NCBI RefSeq assembly: GCF_036588685.1
Contig: NC_086381.1
Coordinates: forward strand, 66,471,436 to 66,535,435
DNA: 64,000 nt
Direction: 5' to 3'
Source: Mytilus trossulus
Taxonomy: Eukaryota > Mollusca > Bivalvia > Mytilida > Mytilidae
A program made the translations under genes and the position numbers. Under the pieces are notes generated by a model that saw nothing but the letters and a program-made list of their open reading frames with translations, did no database searches and was not told the origin of the DNA. This document shows positions 11,639 to 23,588 of the stretch, piece after piece. Every line of letters begins with the position of its first letter. Within the stretch, counting starts at the first letter, position 1.

Positions 11639-14600
11639 GTAAGCTTAGTAAGAAAAACTTACTTCTATTTACACTATTATTGTAATATTTTCCAAAATTA
11701 TGTTGTTGAACATTTTTGTAGCTTTTGATATATATGCTGTGAAATGGCAGATAAACACAACAGCATCTAATTGTTCTGCCAAATTATTTGAGGGTTTTTC
11801 TTTGAAAAGAGCTTATTATAACAACATGAAAAGACGTAAGAGGCAAAAATAAATGGGAATATCTAAATTTAACATGTTTAAACAATTACATAAGATTCTG
11901 AAAACTGTTATCACTTTTAAAATACTCATGTAACATATCATGATAATTTTAAAATCTAATGTATCTAGTTGGCTCTTCAAATATGAACGGCCAGAAGAAG
12001 TGGTTATGCGAAGAAATTCTTGTTAAGTTTTAAATTGCATATTTTTTTAAAGTGATATTCAATCAATGAGTATTAATCTCAATTGGATTCTGAAGAAAAA
12101 CAGTCATGCAAGAACAAATACTGAACTTCCCCTTTGTGTAACTAAAAGAAATGTTAACTTACAACGATTTGTCATAAGGCGTCCGTTGAGTTTAATGTGA
12201 AAAAGTGGTTAAATAAACAAAGGTACATGTATGATCGGAATAATGTGGCTTAAAGACAAAGAACACCACCGAATGGTCCAACATTGAAGCATTCGATTTT
12301 TGCACCACATTATTTGTATTAAAGCGGTTTGAATACAAATATTGCCTTTTTCATTCACCCACTTGTACGACAGTTGCATCAAATTTCATTTTATTGAAAA
12401 CGATGCGTGAACAAAACAAACAGACATAATCGGTTAAAAAGTCAAAATTGCGATTACAGCAGCAAACATTGTGTTATAATCTTAATCACAATAAAAACAA
12501 ACAAATATTTAACAAAGGAGCACAAAAGAACATATCAAATTTAACAACCTCATTCATCGCATTCTAATGTTGGTATTCTAATTTAGTCGTTCCAATTATG
12601 AAAAGAATATAGTCTATAGTTATTTATAGTACAATGTATATCCTCTGCAGAATTTAAATTAGAAGGTTACTTTATCCTCCGTCTAAAAAGATCCACGTCA
12701 TTAAATTTCAAAGAAACATAAACGGGCATACAGACAAAGCATACAACAAGCGAATATTAGAGACAAGAATACAAACATTATAATAGAACAATAACACAAT
12801 GGCGAGATGTTTAAGTATAGAGCCATGTCATATGTATCAATGAAACACAAAAAGTCACACGGACAAAGCACACAATCAACATGAAATATAATACAAACAA
12901 CACAATGACGGGATGCATAAGTACAAAGCCACGTAAAATGGATTTTACCACGAACAAACCAAACGGTAAAAGCAATATTAATAAAGACAAATAAAAGAAC
13001 ACTATAACACGTTACTAAGATGATAAACAAAATAAAATGGTTGCACATGATTTGAAGACTAAGTGACTTGATTTGGGATGCTAGACAAAATGTAGGAGTA
13101 ATTTAAAGAATATTAATGGTTCTTTGTCAAATTACGTTTTGGAAGTTGCCTAGAGCAATCATGTTCTCCTTACGCAGCTTGTGTTTTATTTACTTTGTTT
13201 AATGTTATGAGTCTGTTTGCCTTTTTTCTATAGGCCATGGTCTAGCATGTGTTTTTTCAATGCACACTTCGTATTTTTTTCATTTTATTCAAAATCATAA
13301 TGGGTAGACCCTTCAACATGATCAATGAAAACGATTACTCGTTATTCAATATTCTTATAGACACTATTTTTACACTCGAGGGTAGTACGGATTCTGAAAA
13401 AAATACCCTTCTTATATAAAGAGTCTGATCTTGAAAACCTCAATTAAATGATTTGACGAAAAGAAGTACAATTATTTTTTTCTGGAACTATGCTTATTAA
13501 TTACGGACCAAGTTTCTTGTCCTGATTTTACAAAACATCGAAAAGATCTCAAAACAATAATAGGTTGACATTCATTATTCAATTTTACTGAATATATTGT
13601 TACAATTTTAACAGTAATAGCAGCACATTAGCTGTTTTAATATTTTAGTATGTGTATATGACTTATAACACATATATTTCACTCTAAAATAATGATTGGT
13701 GTAATTATATATCTATATATATATGAAAAAAAATCAATCAGCATTTAACCCTAATATGTTTAAATAGTTATGTCTTAAGCGAAACGACAAACTATGTATG
13801 TGAATGTCTTTGGATGTTAAAGCGGTAGGCATAACATAAGACTTTATATACTGTGGATTCATTAATATTCGTTGGATACTAATTTCCCTGGATTTCGAGG
13901 GTACAGGGGAACCACGAATTTATATGTTTAACGAATTACAAATTTTCTAAAGGAATGCATACAGACTTGCCAAAACCACGAATTTAAATATCCACGAATA
14001 TGCAAGTTCTCCTCCATCCACGAAATTTGGTACCAACGAAAATAAATGAATCCACAGTAAAAGAAATATCCGACTAACATTTTAACGTCTAAATTATTAC
14101 CAATTTGCAGGAATTGATTTTGAACATATTTTTTCATATGTGTTGATGGGCAGATATGTTAATACATTTTATTATCATTACCATTTGTTTGTGTATTTAT
14201 ATAGTTTTAATGAAATAAAAGATTATGCAGATTCAAGATCAAACATTATTTTCATCTACTTTAATCGGCAGTAAAATCCTTTCTTATCTTGAAAATGAGA
14301 GATGCAACTGGTTTAGAATATTGCAAAAAGAAAACCCTGATATTATCGAAATAGATTTTAAATTGGTATAAACAGAAGATTAAAAAAAACATGGGACGAA
14401 TGTCGATGACATTGTAAACTTTTAAGATAGATATGAGTATATTAAAACATACACACTTTGTTGAAAAGGAAACCAAAAGCTTGTAGGATGAAGACTCGTG
14501 TATGTCCTTCAGGTGTAAATGATAGGAATATCGAAATTTCTCTAATTTTATCATCCTTAATTTATATTGTTAACAAAAATTGTATAACATTCCATGCATT

Positions 14601-17600
14601 TTCCCGTCATTGAAAGATGAATTCAATCTTTTGTTTCACTAAATATGCATTCTATCGATTCCATATAGAAATCGATCATCTTTATGATGGGAATTATCGC
14701 AATATCTCGTCTCACTAGAGGTATATTCTATACTTTTTACGTTCATCTATTAAATTTTATAAGCATTATATACAGCATAGCGGTTGAAGCAACACGCTTT
14801 CAAAATTCAGAAGGTCTTCAATAATATATTATTCTTAATAAAATGCTTTTCAAAAACATCTGGATCAAACAACAAACTCAAGATACTTAGCGATATAAGC
14901 TTTGATAATGCATCGACAATTCATAAATTGTTTTCGAATTGTAAACCGACTATTATATGCATTATTTACAACTTTGTTTGAAAATTCTTACTTTTTTCAC
15001 AGTGCACTTCTTTAGAAAAGGAACAACTCCCAATGTTTTACTTTTAATCTTATATCGAGATTATATTTTGCACAAGAACAAAACTACAGTAAATACACAG
15101 AACACTTAAGGGCATACGATACAGTTTTGATCCTGTATTTACAAGTTCATGAAAATTTGCATATTGGCTATTTTTTACCTGATTAAATCAAATATGTAAT
15201 AAAAAATATACCTTCATGTGCTACTTTTTGAGTAAAATGAGGTCGAAATTTGGAATATTTGCTCGAAATTCAGATTTGTGGCCGTAATTTCTTTTTCGAA
15301 AGAAAGACATAACTTTTTTGTTATAAAAGATAAAAAGAAGGTTTTTTTTGTCAAATAATCGGTAGTTTCTGTAGTTTATAAATATCTTTAAAAAATAAGC
15401 AATTTTTTATTCAGAAATAACTCATATTTATCAAATGTTCATGAATTGAGGAAAAAACGTTATTTTTTACTGCATGTTTATCACAATTAAAAAAAATCCT
15501 CTATTTACAGTTTTATAAAATTTTGGTCACATAATCTCCCTGCAAAATGAAACCAAATGCCGTTTTGAAAAAATAGGGGTCCATGAACTCGTTTTCAAAT
15601 TAAATCAGTTTAAATGATAAAAATCAGTCGAAAAATGCATCTTTTCCCGATATGTCACAGTTGGACGTTGCGAAAATAACAAATTACGTTAGCAACGTCA
15701 TTACCTTCCCTGTAACTGTATCGTATGCCCTTAAGAAAGATATTGATTTACGCCTACATAGAACGTACTTAACGGGGATTTTTAACAAAATTTGTTGATA
15801 TTTTACGAAATCTTATCAATATTGAACGCCATTTTACATACCTGCTTATCTCTTATGATTGACATTTTCCTAATTTCGTAGAAAGATGCCCGGATGTTAC
15901 TGGTTATGTATTTAGTAAAGCATTCAATAGTTGCTATAAAGTCCATGTATATGATACTACCTTAAGGTACAATAATTACAGCCAAATATGTGAATCAGAA
16001 GGTGGAGAACTCATGAAAATTGATACGGACGAGAAACAACAACACATTGTCATATTTCTAGGTTTGTATTTTTTCTTAAATATCACATGTGCAGTTTTGG
16101 CCAAGGACGACTCATGTTGTAATTGATTAAAATAACTTTTATATTTAGTTTGCAATTACCTTGTTGAATCACCTTTTTCGTCTGTTATTCTTTATAGTTT
16201 CAATATATTAAGGTAATATGTTTCAAAAGAAGATACCAAAGTTATAGCATTTTTTAATAAGGAAAATATATTGGGTTGTATAACAAAACAATCAGACAAA
16301 CATGATAGTGCACTGCAGACTGACATCAGTGGGTTTGTCATAACGTTAACGGGACCATTTGCTTATTTGACTACCGTCTCTTCAGTAATGCTCGGGGCCA
16401 TAATATTATATAATTAAAAAACAAAGTACGTATGTTGAAGTGCTGATAAAACCAAAAAGATCTTACGTAAAGACAAACTTAAACTTGTTCAACGACCACG
16501 GAATATTGTCTACAAAGAGGTGGACTTATCAAATTTAAGGTAAACATAAAAAAACTCCTAGATTGAGGAAAAACATACCTTGGCAAAATATTACTACGAC
16601 TAAAAGACTAGACGCTACTATACATAGAAAATTGAAGAATGATCAATACGAACCGAATAAAAAAATAAGGGTTGTATCAGGTGTTCCCTTAGATTTAGCA
16701 GATCCATTCTAGTCGTATTTTTTTCTGAGTAACGATGCTACATACGTCAATAGGGTGCTGTGTGATTTTAATGAATTCAGGTATAATAACTTGGTCAAAT
16801 TACATGCATGGTATAAGAGAAGCTATATTTGAGTAACTGCTTTTAATTTATAATTGAGGATTGGCCTGCTAACCAGACGTTGTATAAATCTTTTCCTTGA
16901 TTAAATTGAATCAATTGGCAAGTTTATTCTTGTACAATAAAAATCATCACTGTTGTTCTAACGCCTGCGTGGTTATTTCCTGTCGTTTGTCTATACCTTC
17001 CGCGAGTGTTATATATTCTTGAATTTGAAAACGTCTCGAAACGCTAAAATTATTTATAGACACGGTTGCGATTTTGTAGACCGATTTTCTTATTTACTCT
17101 GTGACATTTAATAAGACTTGATTCGAGTTTTACATATTCGCGACGATTTATATTCGCGTTATTTTTCTACCTACGAAAGTCGCATTTGTACTGAGCATTC
17201 TAACGGATGCACTAAGTAGACCCGGAGCTACTTTCCTATCTTGAAAACACGAGTTTAACAAAGAATGTGGCGGGGTCATTTGAGCTAAAATTTCAGCTTT
17301 CGTTTTTGTGGATGTTTTTTTTTTTTCTATACGCCTTTTTGAATGATGATTTTTAATTGAATCTTTATCATTTGTGTTATATTTTCCCTGTAAGCCATTT
17401 CAATACATTACTTCGTATACAGCATGTTCAGTTGATTGAAGTTGATTTACAATGAAAATAAAGGAAAAGACAACTACTGTGCTTGAACGTGCATTAAATC
17501 ATCGTATACATCAACAGGTGTACATTTTAATTGTACAGCAACCAGTCGACTAATATACACAACGAGACATGTAAAGAGCTATATACTGTTTGCCAACAAA

Positions 17601-17922
17601 GACAGGTGTTTATAATATGTGTATCCATAAATATATAAATTTAGTACCAAATTTGATATTAAATGATTGCGATTCTTTTCCAGACCAGTATGACATTTCC
17701 AATTGGATATACTTCCAGGGAACCCATCTCCTGTCAGAGCCAACATGGCGATATGATGATGGTTCTGTTATATCATATTTCAACTGGCATCCATCTCAAC
17801 CAGATTCAACAACCTCAGATACATCAGAATATTTGTGTATGAGGAAGTCAGACCAATATCAATGGCATAACTGTTGGAAAGCAATGGTAGGCGCATTCAT
17901 ATGTGAAATACAATTAATATAA
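11329..17922 (+). CDS. Gene A: secreted PAN/apple + C-type lectin protein (242 aa, three exons)
   Basis: Predicted exons are 11329-11638, 15882-16061 and 17684-17922, with GT..AG junctions and phase-1 introns. The ATG is followed by a signal peptide (residues 1-20, ending SPLLYA). A PAN/apple-like module follows with cysteines at 53, 57, 63 and 75 (spacing x3, x5, x11). The C-type lectin domain starts at C106 and has the long-form N-terminal pair (C106, C121), then C140, the WIYFQG region at 171-176, a Q-P-D sugar-selectivity motif at 202-204, C215, WHNC at 224-227 and C237. QPD in this family usually goes with galactose-type ligands, but the usual WND calcium motif is replaced by WHN, so binding is uncertain. 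The protein is likely secreted and glycan-binding. Genes B and C are its paralogues on the opposite strand. Intron 1 (4.2 kb) holds MITEs, and the 3' UTR holds an 874-bp inverted-repeat element. Confidence 0.85.
12700..13060. repeat. Imperfect tandem pair in intron 1 of gene A
   Basis: Two related units of about 125-130 bp start near 12726 and 12855. Shared blocks are 'gacaaagcayacaa', 'aacacaatgrcg', 'aagtayaragcca'. The minus strand stays open for 115 codons (12701-13048), but the frame is hydrophobic, low in diversity and lies inside the repeat, so I do not call it a gene. Confidence 0.5.
13851..14057. mobile_element. MITE with TA target duplication (family CTGTGGATTCAT)
   Basis: The 207-bp element starts CTGTGGATTCAT and ends with its complement ATGAATCCACAG, flanked on both sides by TA. 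The interior is a long imperfect palindrome rich in 'cacgaa/ttcgtgg'. Related copies lie at 23393-23588, 25000-25171, 35030-35170 (split), 43530-43600, 55425-55600 and 58775-58855. It lies in intron 1 of gene A. Confidence 0.75.
15110..15730. mobile_element. TTAA-flanked MITE in intron 1 of gene A
   Basis: The termini are GGGCATACGATACAGTT (left) and its exact complement (right), each bordered by TTAA (15106-15109 and 15731-15734). TTAA targets and short TIRs are typical of the piggyBac and Kolobok superfamilies. The 621-bp length and lack of a coding frame mark it as non-autonomous. Its right end is 151 bp before exon 2. Confidence 0.8.
15882..16061 (+). CDS. Gene A exon 2 (first half of C-type lectin domain)
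   Basis: 180 nt between 'ttcgtag' and 'GTTTGT'. It encodes residues 105-163 plus split codons at both ends, including C106, C121, C140 and the EGGELMKIDTDEKQ region that is typical of the second helix of C-type lectin domains. The donor GTTTGT is weak, but the length matches genes B and C. Confidence 0.85.
16062..17683 (+). other. Gene A intron 2
   Basis: Phase-1 intron of about 1.6 kb, ending with a pyrimidine-rich 'gattcttttccag'. A short stretch near 17120-17170 contains 'attcgcgacgatttatattcgcg', resembling bivalve MITE sequence. Nothing else is recognised. Confidence 0.6.
17684..17922 (+). CDS. Gene A exon 3 (second half of C-type lectin domain)
   Basis: 239 nt including TAA. It carries the W-I-Y-F-Q-G, W-H-P-S-Q-P-D, C215, W-H-N-C and F-I-C-E signatures and ends four residues after the last cysteine pair residue motif. 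Confidence 0.9.
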
Positions 17923-17965
17923 ACGTTTGAAATCTTTTACAATGTAAAAACAATATGTATAAAGT

Positions 17966-18839
17966 TAGTCCGAGATTACTCTGACGTCCGACGGCTGTTT
18001 TGCCAGACAAGCTGGGGCCGTGGGACGTCAGAGCTTGTCCCATATCAAAAAGTGGATATTTGCCCACCCAAAATAGATGCGCTGCTGTGTCGCTTCTGGA
18101 GCCGACTGAGGGCATTGGAATTATATAAATCGGGCTTCAATCTCTTCATTTTTCATTCATCTCTTCATTTATGTATGTTTCACCTACCTGCCAAACCTTT
18201 ATTTTTCTATATTTTAACATTTTTCACAGAGACCCATGATTTCTCCATTTTTGACTTTCACTTTCAAATGGACTTCAAGTTACGAGAGAGTTCGTGGCCT
18301 CGAGACTCAAATATGCAAATATTTATATATTGTTACCTCCTTTATAGGAGATCGATGGTTAACATTTAGAAGCAACCACGTTTTTTCTCCTCTTTTACAG
18401 GAGATCGGTAACAAGCATTTAGTTCCGACCACGATAACAATCGGAAACTCTCGGCCATTTAGGAAACTTGCATCGTAAATGAACGAGGTGTTACGTTATG
18501 GTCATTTGAACTGTTTTCTCGTGGTCACGTGATAATCTTTGAAAATGAAAGGCTAAATGGAGAAATCATGAGTCTCTGTGAAAAATGTTAAAATATAGAA
18601 AAATAAAGGTTTGGCAGGTAGGTGAAACATACATAAATGAAGAGATAAATGAAAAATGAAGAGATTGAAGCCCGATTTGTATAATTCCAAGGCCCTCAGT
18701 CGGCTCCAAAAGCGACATAGCAGCGCATCTATTTTGGGTGGGCAAATATCCACTTTTTGATATGGGACAAGCTCTGACGTCCCACGGCCCCAGCTTGTCT
18801 GGCAAAACAGCCGTCGGACGTCAGAGTAATCTCGGACTA
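17966..18839. mobile_element. 874-bp long-TIR foldback element, Mutator-like, in gene A 3' UTR
   Basis: The ends are TAGTCCGAG and CTCGGACTA, and the two arms (about 17966-18250 and 18555-18839) are near-identical inverted repeats of about 285 bp around a 300-bp spacer. The 9-bp sequence GTATAAAGT occurs directly outside both ends (17957-17965 and 18840-18848) as a target-site duplication. Long TIRs with a 9-bp duplication are typical of Mutator-like elements. No transposase is present. The open frames inside both arms mirror each other and come from the repeat. The insertion is 43 bp after the stop codon of gene A and before the first good AATAAA. Confidence 0.85.
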
Positions 18840-19148
18840 GTATAAAGTATAAAGGATATTGTTTCATTATCTTTTATGTTAACTTTTAACAGTGTTTATT
18901 TACATGCAGAAAATAATGATGTGATATTTGAACGCCTTTGTGTTACAATAACGTCTTTGACATTTTATATAGAAAGTTACAGTAGTTACTTGATGAAAGA
19001 CGACATGCGTGTGATATCTACATATTCTGCTTATTTCAGTATTTAACTGATATAGCATTTTAGGAATTGATATATTTAGATGTATTGTACAGCCGTTATT
19101 TACGTTGGAATTACTGACGTGCGATGAATTAAGATGTGTGAATTGTCA

Positions 19149-19154
19149 AATAAA
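19149..19154 (+). promoter_or_regulatory. Candidate polyadenylation signal of gene A
   Basis: AATAAA in 'gtcaaataaaggctcg'. It is the first canonical signal I see in a plausible context after the stop at 17922. If used, the 3' UTR includes the whole inverted-repeat element. Confidence 0.4.
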
Positions 19155-19319
19155 GGCTCGTCCTTTAAAAATAAATAAAAAAACTGGAAGATACCAAGAC
19201 CTTAAAGCTTGTTCATGTTGTTGATAAATATTCCGTATCAACTTCACAAATATTTCATGATGGTCTTAAGGTATAGATTGTTCTCTTTTTTTTTTTAATA
19301 TAATTGAATATTATGCGAT

Positions 19320-19520
19320 GGTCATACAAGTTTGAGGTTTGGTTAGCTATTGAACTAGGTCAATCCACCATATTCTATATCGGGAAATGCCTGTACCAAG
19401 TCAGGAATATGACAACTGCTTTATATTCGTTTGATGTGCGTGAGCTGTTACATTGACATTTGATAAAGGACTTTCGTAATTTTCCTTGGAGTTAGGTCTT
19501 TTTGGTATTTTATTTTTAAT
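19320..19520 (+). repeat. Dispersed repeat ('accaagtcaggaatatgac' family)
   Basis: It contains 'gcctgtaccaagtcaggaat', 'cgtttgatgtg', 'ggactttcg' and 'ttttccttggagtt'. The reverse complement of the same order occurs at 41540-41700 and 56810-56940. Confidence 0.65.
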
Positions 19521-20074
19521 GTTTCGAACACATTACTTATTGAACATTTATTAACTATAAGTTTGAATAGTATAAAATAATCATGTTGTTTGTCTATCCC
19601 TCTGTCTGTGTATTCTTTAGTGTGCCTGTTAGATCAAGCTCGTCCTGATTGTTATATATGAAGCTTTAAATGTTTTTCATTTCATTTGTGTATACCTCAC
19701 ATGAATGATGCCAACCCTTCCAAAGGTTGGCCATTTGTTGTAGATAACAATTTATTTTTGTTTATACCATCAAGATAATAAACTCAATATAGATGTTGAA
19801 CGCCAGCCTCCCGTTTTTTTTCTATAAAAGCCTAAGTATTGACTCTCGAAAAAAGATGGTTGAAAAGGAATATGAAAATTGACACGTTATTTTTTTTATC
19901 ATAGTGAAAAGTCGAGAGAAGCAAATACTATATCATGTTGGCTGAAGGATCTTTATGAGAAAGAATCGTTTTTGTCTCACGGCAATATACAACAACGTCT
20001 TATATAGCTTGTTTTGTGTTCAGGAACTTCAAGTAATAAAATTACCATATATTGTATTATATATAAAATTGAGA

Positions 20075-21930
20075 AAGGAAATGGGGAATGTGTCAAAGCG
20101 ACAACAACCCGACCATAGAGCAGACAACAGCCGAAGGCCACCAATGGGTCTTCAATGTAGCGACAAACTCCCGCACCCGTTGGTGTCCTTAAGCTGGCCC
20201 CTTAAAAAATATGTATACTAGTACAGTGATAATGGACGTCATACTAAACTCCGAATTATACACAAGAAACGAAAATTAAAAATCATACAAGACTAACAAA
20301 GGCCAGAGGCTCCTGACTTGGGACAGGCGCAAAATAGCGGCGGTATTAAACATGTTTATGAGATCTCGACCCTCCCCCTATACCTCCAGCCAATCTAGAA
20401 AAGTAAATGCATAACAATACGCACATTAAAATGCAGTTCACGAGAAGTCCGAGTCCGATGTCAGAAGATGTAACAAAAGAAAATAAATAAATTGACAATA
20501 ATACATAAATAACAACAGACTACTAGCAGTTAACTGACATGCCAGCTCCAGACCTCAAATAAACTGATTGAAAGATTATGTCTTCATCATACGAATATTA
20601 GGTACAATCCCTCCCATTAACGGTTTAGTATCATACTATCTTCAAATATATGAGAAGAACATAACCCGTGTCATGCCAACAACTGTTTAAATAAATGTGT
20701 TTAGTTCCAAGGCAAAGACCCTATAAGTGAATCAATATTAAAGCCAAAATATGCAATCTTTAATGAACCTGACAACAGAATCGTAACTATATCCCTTCTT
20801 AAGAAGTCTGTTCAAAGGTTTTTTAAGCTTTTGAGGTAAATACTGACATTTTTTTGCTTTGTAAAGAATATTACCATAGAAGATTGGATGTGAAATGCAT
20901 GAACGTATAAGATGTCTGCATTTTGAGTTATATTTACGAATTATTTCCTTATACCGATGATAAAATTTAGTAAATGATTTGACTAGTTTGTGATATCGAA
21001 AACCCTGGTGTAATAATTTTTTAGTAATACATAAATTTCTCTGGCTAAAATCTAATACGTTGTTACATAAACGAGCAAATCGAACAAGTTTAGATATATA
21101 AACACCATAAGATGTTGACAAGGGAACGTCACCATCTGAAAATGGATAATTAAAGATAGGAAATGAAAAATCATCTCTTTTATCATTAATTTTTGTATAA
21201 AGCTTCCCGTTAATGAAATAGATATCAAGATCGAGGAAAGGGCAGTGGTCATTGTTAGTATTAGCTTTATTTAAAGTAAGTTCAACAGGATAAATTTCTG
21301 TAGTATACATACTGAAGTCGTCATTATTGAGAGCCAATAAATCATCCAAATATCTAAAAGTATTGTTAAATTTTTGTATCAAATGTACGTTGTTTCGATG
21401 GGTCTCGGGATTTTAGGGATGTTATTTTTTTCTTAATAAGAATATGAGGCAAAGTGGTATATAGGATGGAAAAATCAAAAATTTGAACAGATTCAAAATC
21501 ACCAATATATGCATGCAATTTATCAAGTACTTCTAACGAGTTTTTGACACTCCAAAAGTAATTAATTCCACTATTTTCAAAGGCCTTATTTGAACAATTT
21601 ATTATCATGTTTTTTATTGTACCAAGTGGTCTAGTAAGTGGAAGAGACAATTTAGTAGTGGAACAATAACTTGAAGATGAAATAAATCTATATTTGTAAG
21701 GTTTTTTGTGTAGCTTCGGAAGTCAGTACATAGTTGGGACTTTCATTGTATTTGGTTCTGCTTGTAAAGAAGTACTTAAAATTTGTGTATGTTACAGATG
21801 TCGTTTTTTTTTTAAATGAAGTCAGTTGGAATGTTGTTGAATTCGTGATATGCATACATTTTCCTTTACATGACTTGCTGAAAAATAATCAATTAAACCA
21901 TCAATGGAATAATGATTTTGAATTTGAAAT
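20075..21930 (-). mobile_element. Retroelement relic with YLDD reverse transcriptase, internal deletion
   Basis: Read on the minus strand, a frame from about 21722 gives LPKLHKKPYK and LTRPLGTIKN, and reaches FDFSILYTTLPH near 21460. After a frame change at about 21370-21400 it resumes as FRYLDDLLALNN (catalytic YxDD), then CPFLDLDIYF, INDKRDDF, FSDGDVP, ISKLVRFAR, and ends at 20738. The usual stretch between the first catalytic aspartate block and YLDD is missing, so the palm is incomplete and the copy cannot be active. The 3' untranslated part runs to about 20075 and ends beside 'ataaaattgag'. A truncated relative lies at 45400-46215. RT identity is clear. The Penelope-like placement is tentative. 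Confidence 0.75.
20738..21722 (-). pseudogene. Broken reverse transcriptase (YLDD)
   Basis: Two overlapping frames (21650-21366 and 21382-20738) together carry the fingers and C-terminal blocks of one RT, separated by a deletion and frameshift. The second frame begins a few residues before the YLDD motif and is intact for 214 codons, which may mean the decay is fairly recent. Confidence 0.75.
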
Positions 21931-22079
21931 CTAAATCGCATCTTCAAATAATACCAACGCATTTAGTTGAAATGCAGATTAGTTGACATTTAACAGATTT
22001 GTGTAAAAGCTTTTACGGATTGCTATACCTTTTGGACCTTTTGGATTATAGCTCTTCATCTTTTATATAAGCTTTGGAT

Positions 22080-22165
22080 TTCAAATATTTTGGGCACGAG
22101 CATCACTGAAGAGACATGTATTGTCGAAATGCGCATCTGGTGCAAGAAAATTGATACTGTTAAAT
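22080..22165. repeat. Dispersed repeat ('catcactgaagagacatgta')
   Basis: It contains 'gcatcactgaagagacatg' and 'gcgcatctggtgca', which I recognise as a common bivalve repeat segment. The boundaries are approximate. Confidence 0.5.
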
Positions 22166-22869
22166 TTATTAGACGGAAATGGTCTTGTTAGAACTATCTT
22201 TTTTATTTCACTACAAATATATTTGAACATCTTCTTTTCATTTATCCGATAGTTATCATGGTTATGGAATCCCCGATGTAATAATCGAATATTGGTACTA
22301 GGAACAAAAAGAAGATTGATTTCAACTCAAAGTTATTATATGTGGTGGTAAAAGGAAACCTGTTATGATATATTATTGCAGAATCTATAAATGTCCAAAG
22401 AAACTTTTCAATATTAAACGATGGTTAATGTAATCACCGTCATGCAAGGGAGTCACAGTGTCGAAAACAAATCAGCTGTCATTTTTTTTCAGATTTGTAA
22501 TTTTTACATATTTATAAAAAAAAATATTATCCGAAAAGTGATATAATTATTTATTAACTCTGCGACTAAAAAGTAATTGTTTGTCCTGAAAATGCATGAA
22601 ATAATCAAATGGGCTAACAAAAAATAAAAAGAACCCTATGTAACGACGAAAACAAACAAATGGAATTTAGAATTTTTTGGTACGTGTGTGTATTCTTGGA
22701 ATTCAACCCGACTTAAGTTTTACTAAATCAACAGTATGCATTGTTCTCTCCGGAATGTTTTCTCATCGTCCGTTAGAGTTTTAAGTTTTCTGTTTTTTTC
22801 TATTTTTTTCTGACAGCTAGATTAAAATAATTTTATTATGAGAAAAATGTAACATGTAATCCAAACTGA
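22166..22869. other. AT-rich DNA, nothing recognised
   Basis: No supported frame and no repeat family that I can name. Confidence 0.35.
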
Positions 22870-22875
22870 ATGATT

Positions 22876-23127
22876 AGAACTTCTCCAGTGGTCCTACTGT
22901 TATGTTGATAATATTTCTTCGCTAAATAATCAAAAAATCTCTAAATATACTGGTGACATTTACCCAAAGGAACTTAGATAATGTTAATCTAATATAAACT
23001 TAGAACTTCTCCAGTGGTCCTACTGTTATGTTGATGATATGTCTTCGCTAAATAATCAAAAATTCTCTAAATATACTGGTGACATTTACCCAAAGGAACT
23101 TAGATAATGTTATTCTAATATAAACAG
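22876..23127 (+). repeat. 126-bp tandem duplication across the RT catalytic motif
   Basis: The unit starting 'agaacttctccagtggtcc' occurs at 22876 and again at 23002 with few differences. Each unit contains the YVDD-coding segment. The first reads YVDN and the second YVDD. Confidence 0.85.
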
Positions 23128-23184
23128 TAACAAATGTCCTATCCTAGATTCATATATTTCAGTTTTGCACAAGAAACTATAAAC

Positions 23185-23350
23185 AATACATCACAAATGT
23201 GTCCATGTGATGCAGATGATGCCCCCGCTTTCAAATCACGTATAAGGCTTACATGTAACGTATAAGGGGCATTACTCAAGACCAGTGAAAGTGACGCCAC
23301 TCAAATTCGAACTTGATCTGTATTTTGCGGTGAAAATCATTTAACAATAA
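23185..23350. repeat. Single unit of the '160-bp' bivalve tandem repeat
   Basis: 'aaggggcattactcaagacc', 'gtgacgccact' and 'acttgatctgt' match the units in 41800-42400 and 57050-57650, here as a single copy. Confidence 0.6.
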
Positions 23351-23392
23351 TAAACCGCTGTTTAAAAGTCATACATCGATTACTTTGGATTC

Positions 23393-23588
23393 ATTCATTT
23401 TCGTGGCTACCAATTTTCGTGGATTGAGGAAAATATGCACTTTCGTGGATGTTATTTTCGTGGTTTTCCAAAAGTCTGCATATATTCATCTAGCAAATTT
23501 GTAATTCGTTGAATATTTCAATTTGTGGTTTTCCTGTTCCCACGAAATCCGCGAACCTTGGTATCGAACGAATAATTATGAATCCACA
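23393..23588. mobile_element. MITE of the CTGTGGATTCAT family, degraded end
   Basis: It starts 'ctttggattcatt' after TA and ends 'aatgaatccaca'-like sequence (attatgaatccaca). The interior shares 'ttttcgtggat' and 'cacgaaatcc' blocks with the copy at 13851-14057. Confidence 0.65.

Noticed and set aside
12701..13048. 115-codon hydrophobic minus-strand frame
   Set aside because: It sits inside an imperfect tandem repeat in intron 1 of gene A. The apparent membrane character comes from T-rich sequence.
18052..18867. Four overlapping frames around 18.1-18.9 kb that share peptide segments
   Set aside because: They are the two arms of the inverted-repeat element read on opposite strands, not genes.
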